Below, piece by piece: positions 1 through 12,780 of a stretch of DNA of 64,000 nt. Position numbers and translations under genes: made by a program. The notes beneath the pieces were generated by a model, which saw nothing but the letters and a program-made list of their open reading frames with translations, made no database searches and had not been told where the DNA came from. Position 1 is the first letter of the stretch. Every line of letters starts with the position of its first letter. The stretch comes from Lantana camara (taxonomy: Eukaryota > Streptophyta > Magnoliopsida > Lamiales > Verbenaceae): NCBI GenBank assembly GCA_037501455.1, contig CM074864.1:40450001-40514000 (forward strand), read 5' to 3'.

Positions 1-418
1 ATGATAAAATAGTAACGGTGTTGATCAAGACACCGATACTTCAATAAAACCAATAAGACAATAACTCCGCTACTCCTTGGTGTCAATAGGGGAGCCAACC
101 CTAGAGACCATGAACTAGATTCGGGAGGCAGCTATCTCTCCCTCATCCCTTGGCGTGGAGTAACTAACCTCCAGTTAAACCACTACCAAGAGGTGGTGGC
201 AGTCCGCAGCACCAACAATACCCTCGGCCCGATACCTTCCGGGTAATTGCTCGCTACGGATACAGCCGGGGCCCATAACAGGAATCGAGAACAATATTTT
301 GCTTGCATAACCCGGAATCAATGTTTTGATAAAATGGACTTGAAATATATAATGTTCTAGAAAAACGTTGATTCCGGCGAGAAAGTATTTTTCCCTTAAA
401 AGGGATAGTGTAGTAAAG

Positions 419-474
<56 letters not shown>

Positions 475-2780
475 GTAAATCAATATGATGGGTAGGCTTG
501 AAAATAGTTTTTATATAGATACGTATGTATAGGCATGATTCCAGTTGAAAACATTTTAACCCTCACCGAGTGTCTTGACGGTCTAGATAAAATCCTTGGG
601 ATTCCACTGTTCAATTATATCCTCGCCTGAAAGTAATAACTACTACTGGCTTAGAGCTAGGTTCTAATATTCAAATTAATCAATCATACACACCATAAAG
701 TACACATCATGTAATATGTTAAAGATTTCCCGGTAAACCCTAAATTTACCCGTTTAAGGGAATTTGATTAATAATTTAGGGTTTATGGGATCTTTAGCTA
801 ATCAAATATATATATACCATATGATAATTATAATTATAAGATTTGAAATAAGATTTATGCTTAAATTTGACAATGTAGGTTATCTTTTGAAAATATTACA
901 TAGTTTACCGATTTTTGGAAATTTTGGGAAAAATCTTTCTTTAAAAATTCCAAAACCTATTTTATAATTATTTTTATATTAATTTCGAAATTAATAGTAT
1001 TTTGGTTGACCAAAAAGTCAAAATTACTATTGAAAACATTTACTATTCAATTTCATATGAATTAAACATTTTATAACACAAAATCAACTTCACACGCACA
1101 CACACATAACTCACGGCACACACATGCACACACACTCATCCAAGAACATTATGAACATGTTCTTAAGCTCATTTGAATATTCAAAGAGGGTGTGTAACAT
1201 GTTCTATCACATTCATATTCATAACATAAGATTAAAGCATAATATAGCAAAATATACCAATTCTCTATGAAAAATAATTCTAAATAAATTACTCTAGGCA
1301 TGAATTTAATCAAACAACATCATAAGCATTTAAATATATATTCACATTATATCATATCATAATTCATGCATTTAATTAAATAAAATTTCATAATGTACAC
1401 ACATTGTATCTAAACTAACAATTATGCACATATTTCATAAAATAAATTCCTAAAGCATAATTTAATTAATCCTAGACATGCTACTATTATTTCTATACTA
1501 AGAACATTATATAAAACATGAAATAATAGAAGGAAACATACCTTAGTGAGAGAAGGGAGAGAGTGGCGTGAGAATGGGAGAGAGGGAGTGATTTTTGTGT
1601 AGTTTTGGAAATGAGCTTGGAGGGGTATTTATACTTGGGATTTAGGGGCTTACCTTGCAATTTCTAAGAGTTTAGGGGAGATATGGATGTCTCCTAATTC
1701 ATACAAATGCTTGGTGATTATTTAGGAGATGTGGTTTAATTATATGTTAAACAAATGCTAGGTAATTAACTATGTAATGTGGAAGAATTATATTCATGTA
1801 ATTAATCCTTCTAGAAGATCATGTGGTCATGGATGATGTCATTTTGAATAAAAATAAATGTAAAAATAATATAAAATTTATTCAAGAGTCGAGAGATAAA
1901 ATTTTGATGTAGTGAATTAATAATAGAATGAGTGAAAAGTGAGCTTCGTTTTGATTATAAATATGAAATATTTGGAGTTTTTGTTTATAAATCATGAATA
2001 CTAAAGATGATGAAAATCATGAGAAAATTATATAAACGAAGCTATGATAAAGTTTAGAGTTTGGAAAAATCACTATAATGTAGAGGAAAATTCAAGGATC
2101 GTTTCAAGTATAATTTCGACTATTGAATAAAAGCTAATTGTTTTAAAATAAAATGATGATTTTTAAATAGGAAAATATTTATAAATATGCTAGGGGTGAA
2201 ATCGAGTTTTTGGTAAATGCATGAAAATTCATAAAATAATTTAAGGATCGTTTTGGTTATAATTTTGAATATCAAAAAGTAGAAGTGTAAGGATTTATTG
2301 ATGATCGAATCATAAGCTAGGGTTTTCGCCGGTTTTTGATACTACAGGAGTTAGGATAGGAATTATGGTTCTCGGAGGGTATCACGATCCTCGAAATAAT
2401 GTGAGGATTCTTTTGGTTAAAATATTGGGTAATGAAAGTATTTCGGGAAATGTAGGAATATTTTTGAGCTGTAGGGGTATTTTTGTAATTTCCAACCTAA
2501 AACTGTAGGAATGGGTTTTGAAGCATATGAAGGGGTTTTAGGTGCTAGAAGGGAATGAATAATAAAATTCTAGGATTTTAGGGAAAGAGTTTCGAGATAC
2601 AAGCTAAATAGAAGAAGGAATTAAATTCACGAACTTTTTATTAAACTATAGCATATGAAAGCACATAAGTCACATAAAATGCAATGCATGAGAGAATTAA
2701 CAAGGATCGAGGCTATAAACGCTTCCTGAGTTATCCCTTTACTTACCTTTCTCGACTTGGCCCTGAGTCGGGCTGTTACA
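1..2780 (-). mobile_element. Element A, 3' LTR (cut by window start)
   Basis: This stretch repeats positions 4977-7744 almost base for base, so it is one LTR of a pair. It ends at 2780 in GCTGTTACA, which read on the minus strand is the LTR start TGTAACAGCCCGACTC. About 623 bp of this LTR lie outside the window, judging from the complete partner. The two copies differ by 12 bp in length, all explained by an internal TA repeat. I found only three substitutions (near 1536, 1683 and 2080). This implies a recent insertion. Confidence 0.93.
420..470. repeat. (TA)n microsatellite in element A LTR
   Basis: About 51 bp of pure TA alternation. The partner LTR has about 39 bp at 5396-5434. This is the only length difference between the two LTRs. 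Confidence 0.95.
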
Positions 2781-2799
2781 ATCTTCCCCCCTTTAAAAG
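2781..2799 (-). other. Element A polypurine tract
   Basis: On the minus strand this reads CTTTTAAAGGGGGGAAGAT directly before the LTR start TGTAACA. That is the position and composition expected of the plus-strand primer of an LTR retrotransposon. Confidence 0.85.
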
Positions 2800-2978
2800 A
2801 ATCTGTCCTCAGATTCTATTCATGTTTCATAATAGATTTAGATAATGTTTGTATCCTCTATCTATGATAAACAAGTTTTCAAAGGAGAACTTACTTTAAA
2901 CACATATGGCAATTGTTCAGATAAGAAGTTTAAATGCACACACAAGTGATGCAATGAATGCATGGCGCCAGCACCATA

Positions 2979-4064
2979 TTAAGTAGTAACTGGCGGGTTT
3001 AGAATGTGTACCGTACCCTCATTGTTGGCATGATTTGGTTTCATGTTTCCTTCCACAGCATAAGCTCGTCCTTTGATCGTCGGTTTCCCAGATGTTCCTT
3101 CCGTAGCCTTCTCTTTATTCCTTGGTTTTGGTCTTTTCGGACAATTTTCTATTTGATGATCAGGTTTTCCGCACCATAAACATGTACCAGCCTTCCTTCG
3201 ACATTCCTCCTCAGTATGCCCCCGCCTCTGACAGTATTCACAAATAATCTCTTCCTGAAGTTTTGGTGGTGTCTGTTGAGGCCCGGGCCAGGACTGTACT
3301 TGTTTCTTTCCGGAAGTTGACTTAAATGGATCACCGGGACGTTTGGATTCCTGGGATGACTTATAGGGTGGCTCGGAACGATTGTTTGCCAGATGGACTT
3401 CCTTATGTGTGGCCTCCGTTTTCATAGCCGTTTCTATAGCTTTGGTGTAGGTTCCCAATTCAAATGGAGCTAAGGCCCATCGAAGATTGGATCTAAGGCC
3501 ATCAACAAACCGTTTAATTTTGCGGCGTTCATCATGTAAGATATGTGGGGCATACTGGATTAGCCTCACAAACTGAGCTTCATATTCGGCCACCGATGCT
3601 TTGCCTTGAACTAGATTCATAAACTCTGCTTCTCGGGCATCCCTAGTCACCTGGGGAATATACTTGTCGTAGAACACTCTCACAAAGTCATTCCACCCAT
3701 GATTCACCTGATTTTCTGCCCAGACTCGTTTTGTATATTTCCACCAACTTAGGGCCGCTTCTTCTAGCATGAAGACAGCATACTGAACTCTTTCAGGTTC
3801 TTCAGGACTAATACCCATTGCTTCAAAAATTTTCTCAAGACTTGCTATCCAGTTTTCTGCCTTCACATCATTGGGTTCTCCGAAGAACTTAGGTGGATCC
3901 ATCCGAAGAAACTTTTCTAAGGACTTCTCATTGTTACCTTTTGATCCATTAGCGCAGGTTTGCACTATCTCTTTTAAAGCATCTACTAGCTCAGAATTTC
4001 CTCCGGCTGAGGATATATCTTCTCTTGGTGGAGTGCTTTCTTGGGCGGTTCTTCGGGGAGACAT
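2979..4064 (-). CDS. gag: Gag protein of element A (gag-only retrotransposon)
   Basis: Structural capsid protein of a Ty3/gypsy element, 361 aa from the Met of MSPRRTAQES. That start is preferred over an upstream Met at 4133 because it lies nearer the usual gag start. The order is a short N-terminal segment, a Retrotrans_gag region (about residues 60-220, with ALSWWKYTKRV and the EYEAQFVRL segment) and two CCHC zinc knuckles (C275-C278-H283-C288 and C295-C298-H303-C308). The frame stops after GTVHILNPPVTT. In gypsy polyproteins this is just before the aspartic protease begins. No protease, RT, RNase H or integrase follows in the 200 bp left before the LTR. The frame is open and intact. The product probably assembles particles with an autonomous relative's enzymes. 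Confidence 0.9.
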   Translation of the reverse strand: MSPRRTAQESTPPREDISSAGGNSELVDALKEIVQTCANGSKGNNEKSLEKFLRMDPPKFFGEPNDVKAENWIASLEKIFEAMGISPEEPERVQYAVFMLEEAALSWWKYTKRVWAENQVNHGWNDFVRVFYDKYIPQVTRDAREAEFMNLVQGKASVAEYEAQFVRLIQYAPHILHDERRKIKRFVDGLRSNLRWALAPFELGTYTKAIETAMKTEATHKEVHLANNRSEPPYKSSQESKRPGDPFKSTSGKKQVQSWPGPQQTPPKLQEEIICEYCQRRGHTEEECRRKAGTCLWCGKPDHQIENCPKRPKPRNKEKATEGTSGKPTIKGRAYAVEGNMKPNHANNEGTVHILNPPVTT

Positions 4065-4334
4065 TATGAGCTGTAATGTACTTGTAGAGAGAATATGATG
4101 CATGATGGTTAAGAATGACTTGCAGATAATCACTTAAGTAGAAATTTTCCAAGTAGTGACAATCAATACACGTAATATCACATAAATCGTAGCACAGATA
4201 AGGCATATAAAGACACAGAAGAATAACATGTTAACTTACGGTCCTACTGGTATCTTGAAGCAACCTTAACACATAGTGCAACAGACAAGAGGATAGAGCA
4301 CCCTTTCAGTTAAGTCTCTTCTTAACTTAACCGG

Positions 4335-4346
4335 GCTCTGATACCA
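4335..4346 (-). other. Element A primer binding site (tRNA-iMet)
   Basis: The minus strand reads TGGTATCAGAGC, the plant initiator tRNA-Met complement, seven bases inside the LTR end GGGGCGCTACA. It fixes the element's orientation as minus. Confidence 0.93.
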
Positions 4347-4353
4347 CTTTAGT

Positions 4354-5394
4354 TGTAGCGCCCCTTAACACTACAACCCCGCACCGTTGTACTTCCCGAG
4401 TGGATGTGAGACCTAGCACTCGAGAAATACTCCGGCGAACGGACAAGACTATACAATACCAGAGTATGAAATTGAAACGCAACGGAAAATAAACTTGAGC
4501 AATATAAGGGGACAATACATGACGAAACACATATCATTAAGTTGGATAAGTAATTACAGCGAAAGATCTAATTTCATAGGAGAGTGCTTATTGACATAGG
4601 TACATGCACTCTTAGTATAATCCTGATTGACTAAGATATGACACCTTAAAGCTTCAAGATACCTCTAAGGCGTCGCTCCGTGGATTCCTGAAATCATGCA
4701 TTTTAAAATCGGGCGAGAGGGTTAGTCAAAGTGACTAAGTGAAGGGGGTGTAATAAATTATAAGTATAAGTATATGTATATATATATATTTATATAATCA
4801 AGAAGATCTTGATCAAAATATTGGCAATAGGATATAGCAAATAGGGAACGGTTCATAATATTTGTAAAAATAGGGATAGGGGTATTTGGAAATCTTTGTA
4901 AAGAAAATATGAACCGTTTGTAACTAGAACTTGAATGCCCGCAAGCTAGGCCTCTCCATCCATAACTCCTTAAATCATGATAAAATAGTAACGGTGTTGA
5001 TCAAGACACCGATACTTCAATAAAACCAATAAGACAATAACTCCGCTACTCCTTGGTGTCAATAGGGGAGCCAACCCTAGAGACCATGAACTAGATTCGG
5101 GAGGCAGCTATCTCTCCCTCATCCCTTGGCGTGGAGTAACTAACCTCCAGTTAAACCACTACCAAGAGGTGGTGGCAGTCCGCAGCACCAACAATACCCT
5201 CGGCCCGATACCTTCCGGGTAATTGCTCGCTACGGATACAGCCGGGGCCCATAACAGGAATCGAGAACAATATTTTGCTTGCATAACCCGGAATCAATGT
5301 TTTGATAAAATGGACTTGAAATATATAATGTTCTAGAAAAACGTTGATTCCGGCGAGAAAGTATTTTTCCCTTAAAAGGGATAGTGTAGTAAAG

Positions 5395-5438
<44 letters not shown>

Positions 5439-7744
5439 GTAAATCAATATGATGGGTAGGCTTGAAAATAGTTTTTATATAGATACGTATGTATAGGCAT
5501 GATTCCAGTTGAAAACATTTTAACCCTCACCGAGTGTCTTGACGGTCTAGATAAAATCCTTGGGATTCCACTGTTCAATTATATCCTCGCCTGAAAGTAA
5601 TAACTACTACTGGCTTAGAGCTAGGTTCTAATATTCAAATTAATCAATCATACACACCATAAAGTACACATCATGTAATATGTTAAAGATTTCCCGGTAA
5701 ACCCTAAATTTACCCGTTTAAGGGAATTTGATTAATAATTTAGGGTTTATGGGATCTTTAGCTAATCAAATATATATATACCATATGATAATTATAATTA
5801 TAAGATTTGAAATAAGATTTATGCTTAAATTTGACAATGTAGGTTATCTTTTGAAAATATTACATAGTTTACCGATTTTTGGAAATTTTGGGAAAAATCT
5901 TTCTTTAAAAATTCCAAAACCTATTTTATAATTATTTTTATATTAATTTCGAAATTAATAGTATTTTGGTTGACCAAAAAGTCAAAATTACTATTGAAAA
6001 CATTTACTATTCAATTTCATATGAATTAAACATTTTATAACACAAAATCAACTTCACACGCACACACACATAACTCACGGCACACACATGCACACACACT
6101 CATCCAAGAACATTATGAACATGTTCTTAAGCTCATTTGAATATTCAAAGAGGGTGTGTAACATGTTCTATCACATTCATATTCATAACATAAGATTAAA
6201 GCATAATATAGCAAAATATACCAATTCTCTATGAAAAATAATTCTAAATAAATTACTCTAGGCATGAATTTAATCAAACAACATCATAAGCATTTAAATA
6301 TATATTCACATTATATCATATCATAATTCATGCATTTAATTAAATAAAATTTCATAATGTACACACATTGTATCTAAACTAACAATTATGCACATATTTC
6401 ATAAAATAAATTCCTAAAGCATAATTTAATTAATCCTAGACATGCTACTATTATTTCTATACTAAGAACATTATATAAAACATGAAATAATAGAAGAAAA
6501 CATACCTTAGTGAGAGAAGGGAGAGAGTGGCGTGAGAATGGGAGAGAGGGAGTGATTTTTGTGTAGTTTTGGAAATGAGCTTGGAGGGGTATTTATACTT
6601 GGGATTTAGGGGCTTACCTTGCAATTTCTAAGAGTTTAGGGGAGATGTGGATGTCTCCTAATTCATACAAATGCTTGGTGATTATTTAGGAGATGTGGTT
6701 TAATTATATGTTAAACAAATGCTAGGTAATTAACTATGTAATGTGGAAGAATTATATTCATGTAATTAATCCTTCTAGAAGATCATGTGGTCATGGATGA
6801 TGTCATTTTGAATAAAAATAAATGTAAAAATAATATAAAATTTATTCAAGAGTCGAGAGATAAAATTTTGATGTAGTGAATTAATAATAGAATGAGTGAA
6901 AAGTGAGCTTCGTTTTGATTATAAATATGAAATATTTGGAGTTTTTGTTTATAAATCATGAATACTAAAGATGATGAAAATCATGAGAAAATTATATAAA
7001 CGAAGCTATGATAAAGTTTAGAGTTTGGAAAAATCACTATATTGTAGAGGAAAATTCAAGGATCGTTTCAAGTATAATTTCGACTATTGAATAAAAGCTA
7101 ATTGTTTTAAAATAAAATGATGATTTTTAAATAGGAAAATATTTATAAATATGCTAGGGGTGAAATCGAGTTTTTGGTAAATGCATGAAAATTCATAAAA
7201 TAATTTAAGGATCGTTTTGGTTATAATTTTGAATATCAAAAAGTAGAAGTGTAAGGATTTATTGATGATCGAATCATAAGCTAGGGTTTTCGCCGGTTTT
7301 TGATACTACAGGAGTTAGGATAGGAATTATGGTTCTCGGAGGGTATCACGATCCTCGAAATAATGTGAGGATTCTTTTGGTTAAAATATTGGGTAATGAA
7401 AGTATTTCGGGAAATGTAGGAATATTTTTGAGCTGTAGGGGTATTTTTGTAATTTCCAACCTAAAACTGTAGGAATGGGTTTTGAAGCATATGAAGGGGT
7501 TTTAGGTGCTAGAAGGGAATGAATAATAAAATTCTAGGATTTTAGGGAAAGAGTTTCGAGATACAAGCTAAATAGAAGAAGGAATTAAATTCACGAACTT
7601 TTTATTAAACTATAGCATATGAAAGCACATAAGTCACATAAAATGCAATGCATGAGAGAATTAACAAGGATCGAGGCTATAAACGCTTCCTGAGTTATCC
7701 CTTTACTTACCTTTCTCGACTTGGCCCTGAGTCGGGCTGTTACA
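4354..7744 (-). mobile_element. Element A, 5' LTR (complete)
   Basis: A 3391-bp LTR with TG...CA ends (minus strand TGTAACAGCCC ... GGGGCGCTACA). It is next to the primer site on one side and foreign sequence (TCACC) on the other. The left target duplication is out of the window. Kilobase-scale LTRs fit the Tekay/Del chromovirus group. Short open frames in it run through the TA repeat and are not genes. Confidence 0.93.
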
Positions 7745-9109
7745 TCACCTATCTTTCAATATGGACCCACGACTCGTGCGACATCCATATTTACTTAGGC
7801 GTTAAGCTAGACCCATCAATCATAAGATCATGATCAAAACTTAGTTCGAACGACCCACGACTCGCGGACATCGCCCTTGCTAAAATTGACCATGAAATAT
7901 TGATCATTTAAAATGATCAATTAGGTAACTAAGAACTAATAAGCTCCACTAGCTATCCCACGACTCACGGACAATAACCAGCTTCACTTACTAAACTTAA
8001 AACCTATTGATGGAATGCTAGGAATTTAATTCAAAATTTGCATCTCGAATTAAACACCTATTTGTTCGAAATTAGCTTAATATTTAAGGGGAATTTTCGA
8101 ATCAACCGGAGAGTTGTCCAGTTCGACCTCACCAACATATATGTTATCCAATTTTATTAGTCTTGATTAATGCAAGTACACTTAAATGCATATCAAACAA
8201 GCACATAAACAGATAACATGTCCTAGCATGATACTAACATGTAATGATCATGGGTTCTACCTATCTTATGCGTGATATGTGGGAGCCACTCCACAATCAC
8301 AAGTTCTAACGTACATGCCACATAAACAGTTTAAATCACATAAGGGAAAGCGGTAACAAAATACGAGCCCTATCTCTATTACATTTAACAATTGAGATTC
8401 CCCTCCCTAACATTTTGAGGGGTCTTCACTTATGGCCTCCTTGTTACTTGAATGTGGTCCATCTTACTCCAAGGGTGCATTGTCTCCAAAATGAAAATAA
8501 AACCTCACCACCTATCTCTACTCTCAAATTACAATAAAAAGAAAAAGACATAAAGTAATAAGGTTCAATCTTCATATTGGCCTTAGACAATTACACGGGG
8601 CATACCCCGGCCTCAAAAACAGTAATATGGAAAGCCACATAATAAATCACATAACAGTACGCACATAAGTGAGGCTCCAACCTCAATTGAAAAAACGCAA
8701 CTATGGGGCTCCAACCCCAATTTAAACCATCCATGTGCATAAATTAAAACTATACATAGATCTAAACCCATGATCACCTAACATGCTCTTGCGAGAATTT
8801 AAATTTAGCCAATAAATTAAAATTCTCGTTTCAAGTCCTAATGACCTAAAACACGACTTGATGCGAGTCTTATTTATAAAAGTTTTCAATAAATCCCAAA
8901 TTACCAAAACAAATAAAATTCCAATTAATTTCTGAAAATTAATAATTTTATCAAAGATTGTATTTTCCCAAAATATAAATCGTTTCAATTTCTCAAAAAT
9001 CCCAATTTCAAGTTTTTATTCAAAAATTAAAATAAATATTCAAAATAAAATTTTAAAATTAAAAATAAAAATTGGGACTGGATTGCACGAAATATGAAAG
9101 TTCGGATCA

Positions 9110-9425
9110 GGAAAACGAGGCCCGTACGCGAAACGGGGCGCACGCGTCGCAAGCGCGTGCGGACTCGCACGGCAAGCACGCACAGCGCCCGGCCAAGGCC
9201 GGGCGAGTGCGCGCACTGCGTGCGCATGCCGCGGGCCTGGTGCGCGCGCGCCCTGTCGCGCGACGGCGGGCGATGAGCGGCCAGTCTCGGCCTCCCTGGG
9301 CGGGCGCGCCGGAAGGCTCCCGCAAAGGTGTGCGGGAGGTGCTGGGCGGCTGCCCTGCGCACGCCTAGGACAGGCGGGCGGTGGCGCGCGACGCCTTCGC
9401 GCGTGGGGTTTCGCGTGTTCGTCGT
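9110..9425. other. GC-rich island in element E leader
   Basis: About 315 bp of very high GC (CGCGCGCGCC, GGCGGGCG and similar) in an otherwise AT-rich element. It includes the near-palindrome GCCCGGCCAAGGCCGGGC. Open frames on both strands here come from the lack of AT-rich stop codons and show no domain. On the minus strand it lies a few hundred bases downstream of the primer site, so it would be in the 5' leader of the element's RNA. Confidence 0.7.
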
Positions 9426-9688
9426 GATCCGGGTTTTCGTTTCGTGTTTTCGTTCAAAAGCAAAACCAATCCAAGAAATCCAAAAATAGTTTATACAGTT
9501 TCAAATCTAAAATAGTTTTTCAAAAATTAAATTTTGCAAAAACCAATTTTCAGAAACTTTCAGGAAAAAATACAGTTTCGTAATTCAGGCTTTCTAAAAC
9601 AATTACAAATACTCAATCGCATCAAGCCTAAGAATTTCTACCAAATTCAATATAATTGAGACGAATTAGAAACACGATTAACGAGGTG

Positions 9689-9700
9689 GCTCTGATACCA
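9689..9700 (-). other. Element E primer binding site (tRNA-iMet)
   Basis: The minus strand reads TGGTATCAGAGCC five bases after the LTR end TTTCCCA. This marks the LTR/internal boundary. Confidence 0.88.
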
Positions 9701-10090
9701 CTTCTTGGGAAACACGAATCAGAAAGCAGCGGAATTTAAAAAATTTTCCCAACAAAAGGATCTAGGACTCGCAATCGTGTAACCAAATTCGTAAAGATAG
9801 AAAACTTACTTTTCTTTTATTCTTTCTTGAAGCGTTTCAAGCCACCCAAGAACGCTCTTCTCGCGGCTTGATCCCCTCTCCTTGGTAAAGCTCGAATCTT
9901 CAAACTGCTAACTTGAAGTCTCTAGAGAAAGTCCATCAACTTGATCACAATCTAACTAGTAAGGATGCTAGTTCTCTAGTTAGTGTTTAGGCTTAACCTA
10001 GGGTTTTATTTAATCTTGGAGAAAGGAAGGTGTTCAACACATGAACCAAAAGAATTGTCAATTAGCTCTAAAGGGGAGCATGAGCTCCCC

Positions 10091-10098
10091 TATATATA
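10091..10098 (-). promoter_or_regulatory. TATA box of element E LTR
   Basis: TATATATA within the U3/R part of the LTR, about 340 bp downstream (minus strand) of the G-box cluster. It is the best TATA candidate in this LTR. Confidence 0.6.
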
Positions 10099-10440
10099 GG
10101 AAAGGGAGAGGGACGGCCGAACCTATTCCTTGTTGGACAAGGATTTGGTTCCTCTCTCTCCTATTACTTGATCATCAAGTATTTTCCAACTTTGACTTTG
10201 AATTCTAATTCAAGTCAACTTTTAAGAGAGCTAAAAATATCCAAACTATTTTTGGATAATTTTATACTTTATTTATTATAAAATAAATAACTTATTTTTA
10301 TCTAATTCATTAATTCGTAATTAATTAACTAGATTATTTTCTCCAAAATAAGGCTTTCTTTTTAATTCAAAATTAAACCAAAGTCTATTAAATAATTAAC
10401 ACATTTAATTATTTAATGTATATCATATATATATACATAT

Positions 10441-10512
10441 ACACGTGTGAGGCACGTGTCCCAAGGACACGTGCTCCTCACGTGACCCACACGTGTGATT
10501 TCACACGTGTGG
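10441..10512. promoter_or_regulatory. Array of six G-boxes (CACGTG) in element E U3
   Basis: Six CACGTG hexamers lie in 72 bp, several extended to ACACGTGT. CACGTG is the core bound by plant bZIP and bHLH factors (G-box/ABRE). The array is upstream of the LTR TATA box, so it could act as an enhancer for the element and nearby sequence. The count is direct observation; activity is inferred. Confidence 0.85.
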
Positions 10513-11656
10513 AACCCTCTAGGCCCGATTAACTCGTTTAATCATTTTCAAGCCTCAACTCATGTAACCAAATTGTTGTGTGTGACCCTCTAGGTTCTCA
10601 ATTCAATTAGCAGTGACCCTAATTAATTAATTCACTAATTAATTAATCAGTCCACAGATTAAACGACCATAGTCTAGCAACAGGTGTTTAACCCCTAGCT
10701 GAATTGGAATGTTCGGATTCGACAGAACCTTTAAGTCATTGATTCATGTGAGATACAATCCTCCTACTTACTATCTCTCAACCAAGATCTAGGGCAAGGG
10801 AATAATCAGAACCCTAATAATCCGGTCTTAAAGCTAAGCGCATTTCATATCCATTTGATCTCAATCCAAGAAACCCTTTTCTTGATGTCTTGATCTACTG
10901 CCTTGGCCAAGGACTCCATATGGCATATGAATGACTTACACAATAAGAGATCACCTTGCAAATGCAAGTGTAGGTCCTTTCTTGATTCTCATTCACTTTC
11001 ATGAATCACTTGTGCAGCCCCAGCATAAGCCTTGAATCAGTTGTCTAAGGCGACACCCTTTAAAGCTTATACCTAAGACTACAGAGTTAACTCATAAAGT
11101 GACAAGGAACCTCAAGTCTAAGGATCACTTAATCACATCAATGACTCGTGAGATATTTCCTAATCTGGAAGTTTCCATTTCCTGAAATAGAAACTTCCTT
11201 TCCCATTTAGGAATGTTCTCACACGGGGCACCTCAGTGAACTTACTTATTAAAGTAAGAACCCTCATGTATCACGCACGTATCAACTATACACTTTGCAC
11301 CTCCATGAAACAAGGTGGTCCTTCTTAAGGGCGTGATCCCACAAGCAAGCCTTAGAGGAGTCAGGTTGACACTCCCCCTGTCTATAGGACTCATCGGCTT
11401 GGAGTATTTGACTAATCATGACTTATGTGATATAGGGCTCGTTTCATGAACCATTTCACCCAAATGGTAGTGTCCTAAAGTCATCAGGATTAGGGGAGTT
11501 CTCATACATGCACAGCTAAAGTAAACGCATACCAAACAAGAGCATATAAAGAAGTGTTGCCTCAATTCGTTATTTTATTCAAAGATTGTCTGTGATTACA
11601 ATAAGGAAAAGTACAAAGCGGATATACAATCGGCTTTTAGGGCACTATTCCTAACA

Positions 11657-12780
11657 GAGCTATGGTTTGAGGGTTAGAATCCGGGGTGGTATGCCGATTT
11701 ATGAGGAAAAGTTTGCAACTTCTATCACAAATGATAAATTCTCGATGAGGATTATCTAATTCGGGGACAGAGCAAAGAAAATCTTGGAGGTATTTGGATT
11801 CGAGCTTCAAACCAACAAAAGACGATGACCTTCAAGAGAACTTAAGGCAAAATAGGCTTGTTGAGGGATAAGCAATGAAGATTGTCAAAGAAGGTTCAGA
11901 TGAAATAGGATCGATGGATGATGGGAAATACGGATCACCAAGGAAGAACTTTTAAGTAAATCAATTCATTAGTAGTCAAACTTGGGCAAGAAGAAGAGGC
12001 GAATTTAGGACTTTGGATTTCGAGAAAAGAAAGTAGGTGAATTGGAGGAAGTTAAGAGCACCGATGGTTTCAAGTTCATGGAAAGTCAAGATGCTAAAGG
12101 TTTTATCTTCGGGCGGGTTGGAGTTCATTTTCCAGTTCCAAGCCAAATTATCGTGTTGTGAGCGCAAGGTGAGAGATCATATGGAGCAACAAATGGAAAA
12201 AAGTAAATTGAGAGGACTTCAACCGAGATAACGCCTAAAGAAAGTCGGGACAACAATGGGAGATTAGTCCCTTGAGAGAAGTTGGGATACTAACTTCATA
12301 AGTGGAAAAGAATTTGAATTCAAGAATTACAATCTCGGATTATAAGGTTATACGAGTGATACAAGGAAACTTCGATCGAGGAGATAATTGTGGTGAAGAA
12401 TTGGGTTCAAGAAATTTCAATCCCGGGCGATGGAAATGGATGGGTTGATGATAGAGAATTTTGAAGAATTGGAAGACCGTGGGGAAAACAAGAAATGATC
12501 AACCATTCGGGACAAGCTTATGGTTCAACAAACAAGGAACAAATATCGGGTTAAAGCTATCACTACCACGGTGACAGGTTCAAAGCATCCATAAGCACGT
12601 GTATCATACATCGCATTCAATTAGCTAATATCTTTTATTTATACGTGCGGCATCTTTAATTGACATAATTTCTTCAACATGTCGTATCCTTAATTGTTTA
12701 AAGAGTGCTACATACATTAGCATCTTAATCCAACATGCATATGTATATTATTGATGCATATCCCCTAATTATGACTTGTT
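11657..12780 (+). mobile_element. Element C, degraded gypsy internal remnant
   Basis: No intact coding frame. The block around 12565-12610 (accacggtgacaggttc followed by cataagcacgtg) matches the internal region of element B at about 50915-50960, which places this in the same gypsy-type group. Element E is inserted at its left edge. The boundary between internal sequence and LTR is not sharp. Confidence 0.55.

Larger units (their letters stand above)
7745..9705 (-). mobile_element. Element E internal region, non-coding, interrupted by element A
   Basis: Sequence between element A and the LTR at 9706, placed inside a minus-strand element by the primer site at 9689-9700. I see no gag or pol coding. 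The motif CCCACGACTC followed by a GGACA-like tail occurs three times (7764, 7853 and 7956 approximately). The region continues beyond element A outside the window. Long LTR with a non-coding interior fits a LARD-type element; the assignment of the leftmost part is inferred. Confidence 0.6.
9706..11656 (-). mobile_element. Element E, 5' LTR
   Basis: A 1951-bp LTR defined by the start TGTTAGGAATAGTGCCC (minus strand, ending at 11656) and the end GTGTTTCCCA next to the primer site. A TATATATA box lies at 10091-10098. The flank at 11657 is GAGCT; the matching duplication is outside the window. The family is not assignable without its interior. Confidence 0.85.

Noticed and set aside
175..483. 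Open frame with an Ile-Tyr repeat on the minus strand, repeated at 5151-5447
   Set aside because: It is the TA microsatellite and flanking LTR sequence of element A; no domain, and its length follows the repeat length.
9027..9368. Overlapping Arg/Ala-rich open frames on both strands
   Set aside because: Stop codons are rare because of the GC-rich island; frames on both strands are equally open and show no family.
9689..9700. TGGTATCAGAGC-type sites read as tRNA genes
   Set aside because: Only the 3' complement of tRNA-iMet is present, next to LTR ends; no cloverleaf. I saw no tRNA or rRNA gene in the window.
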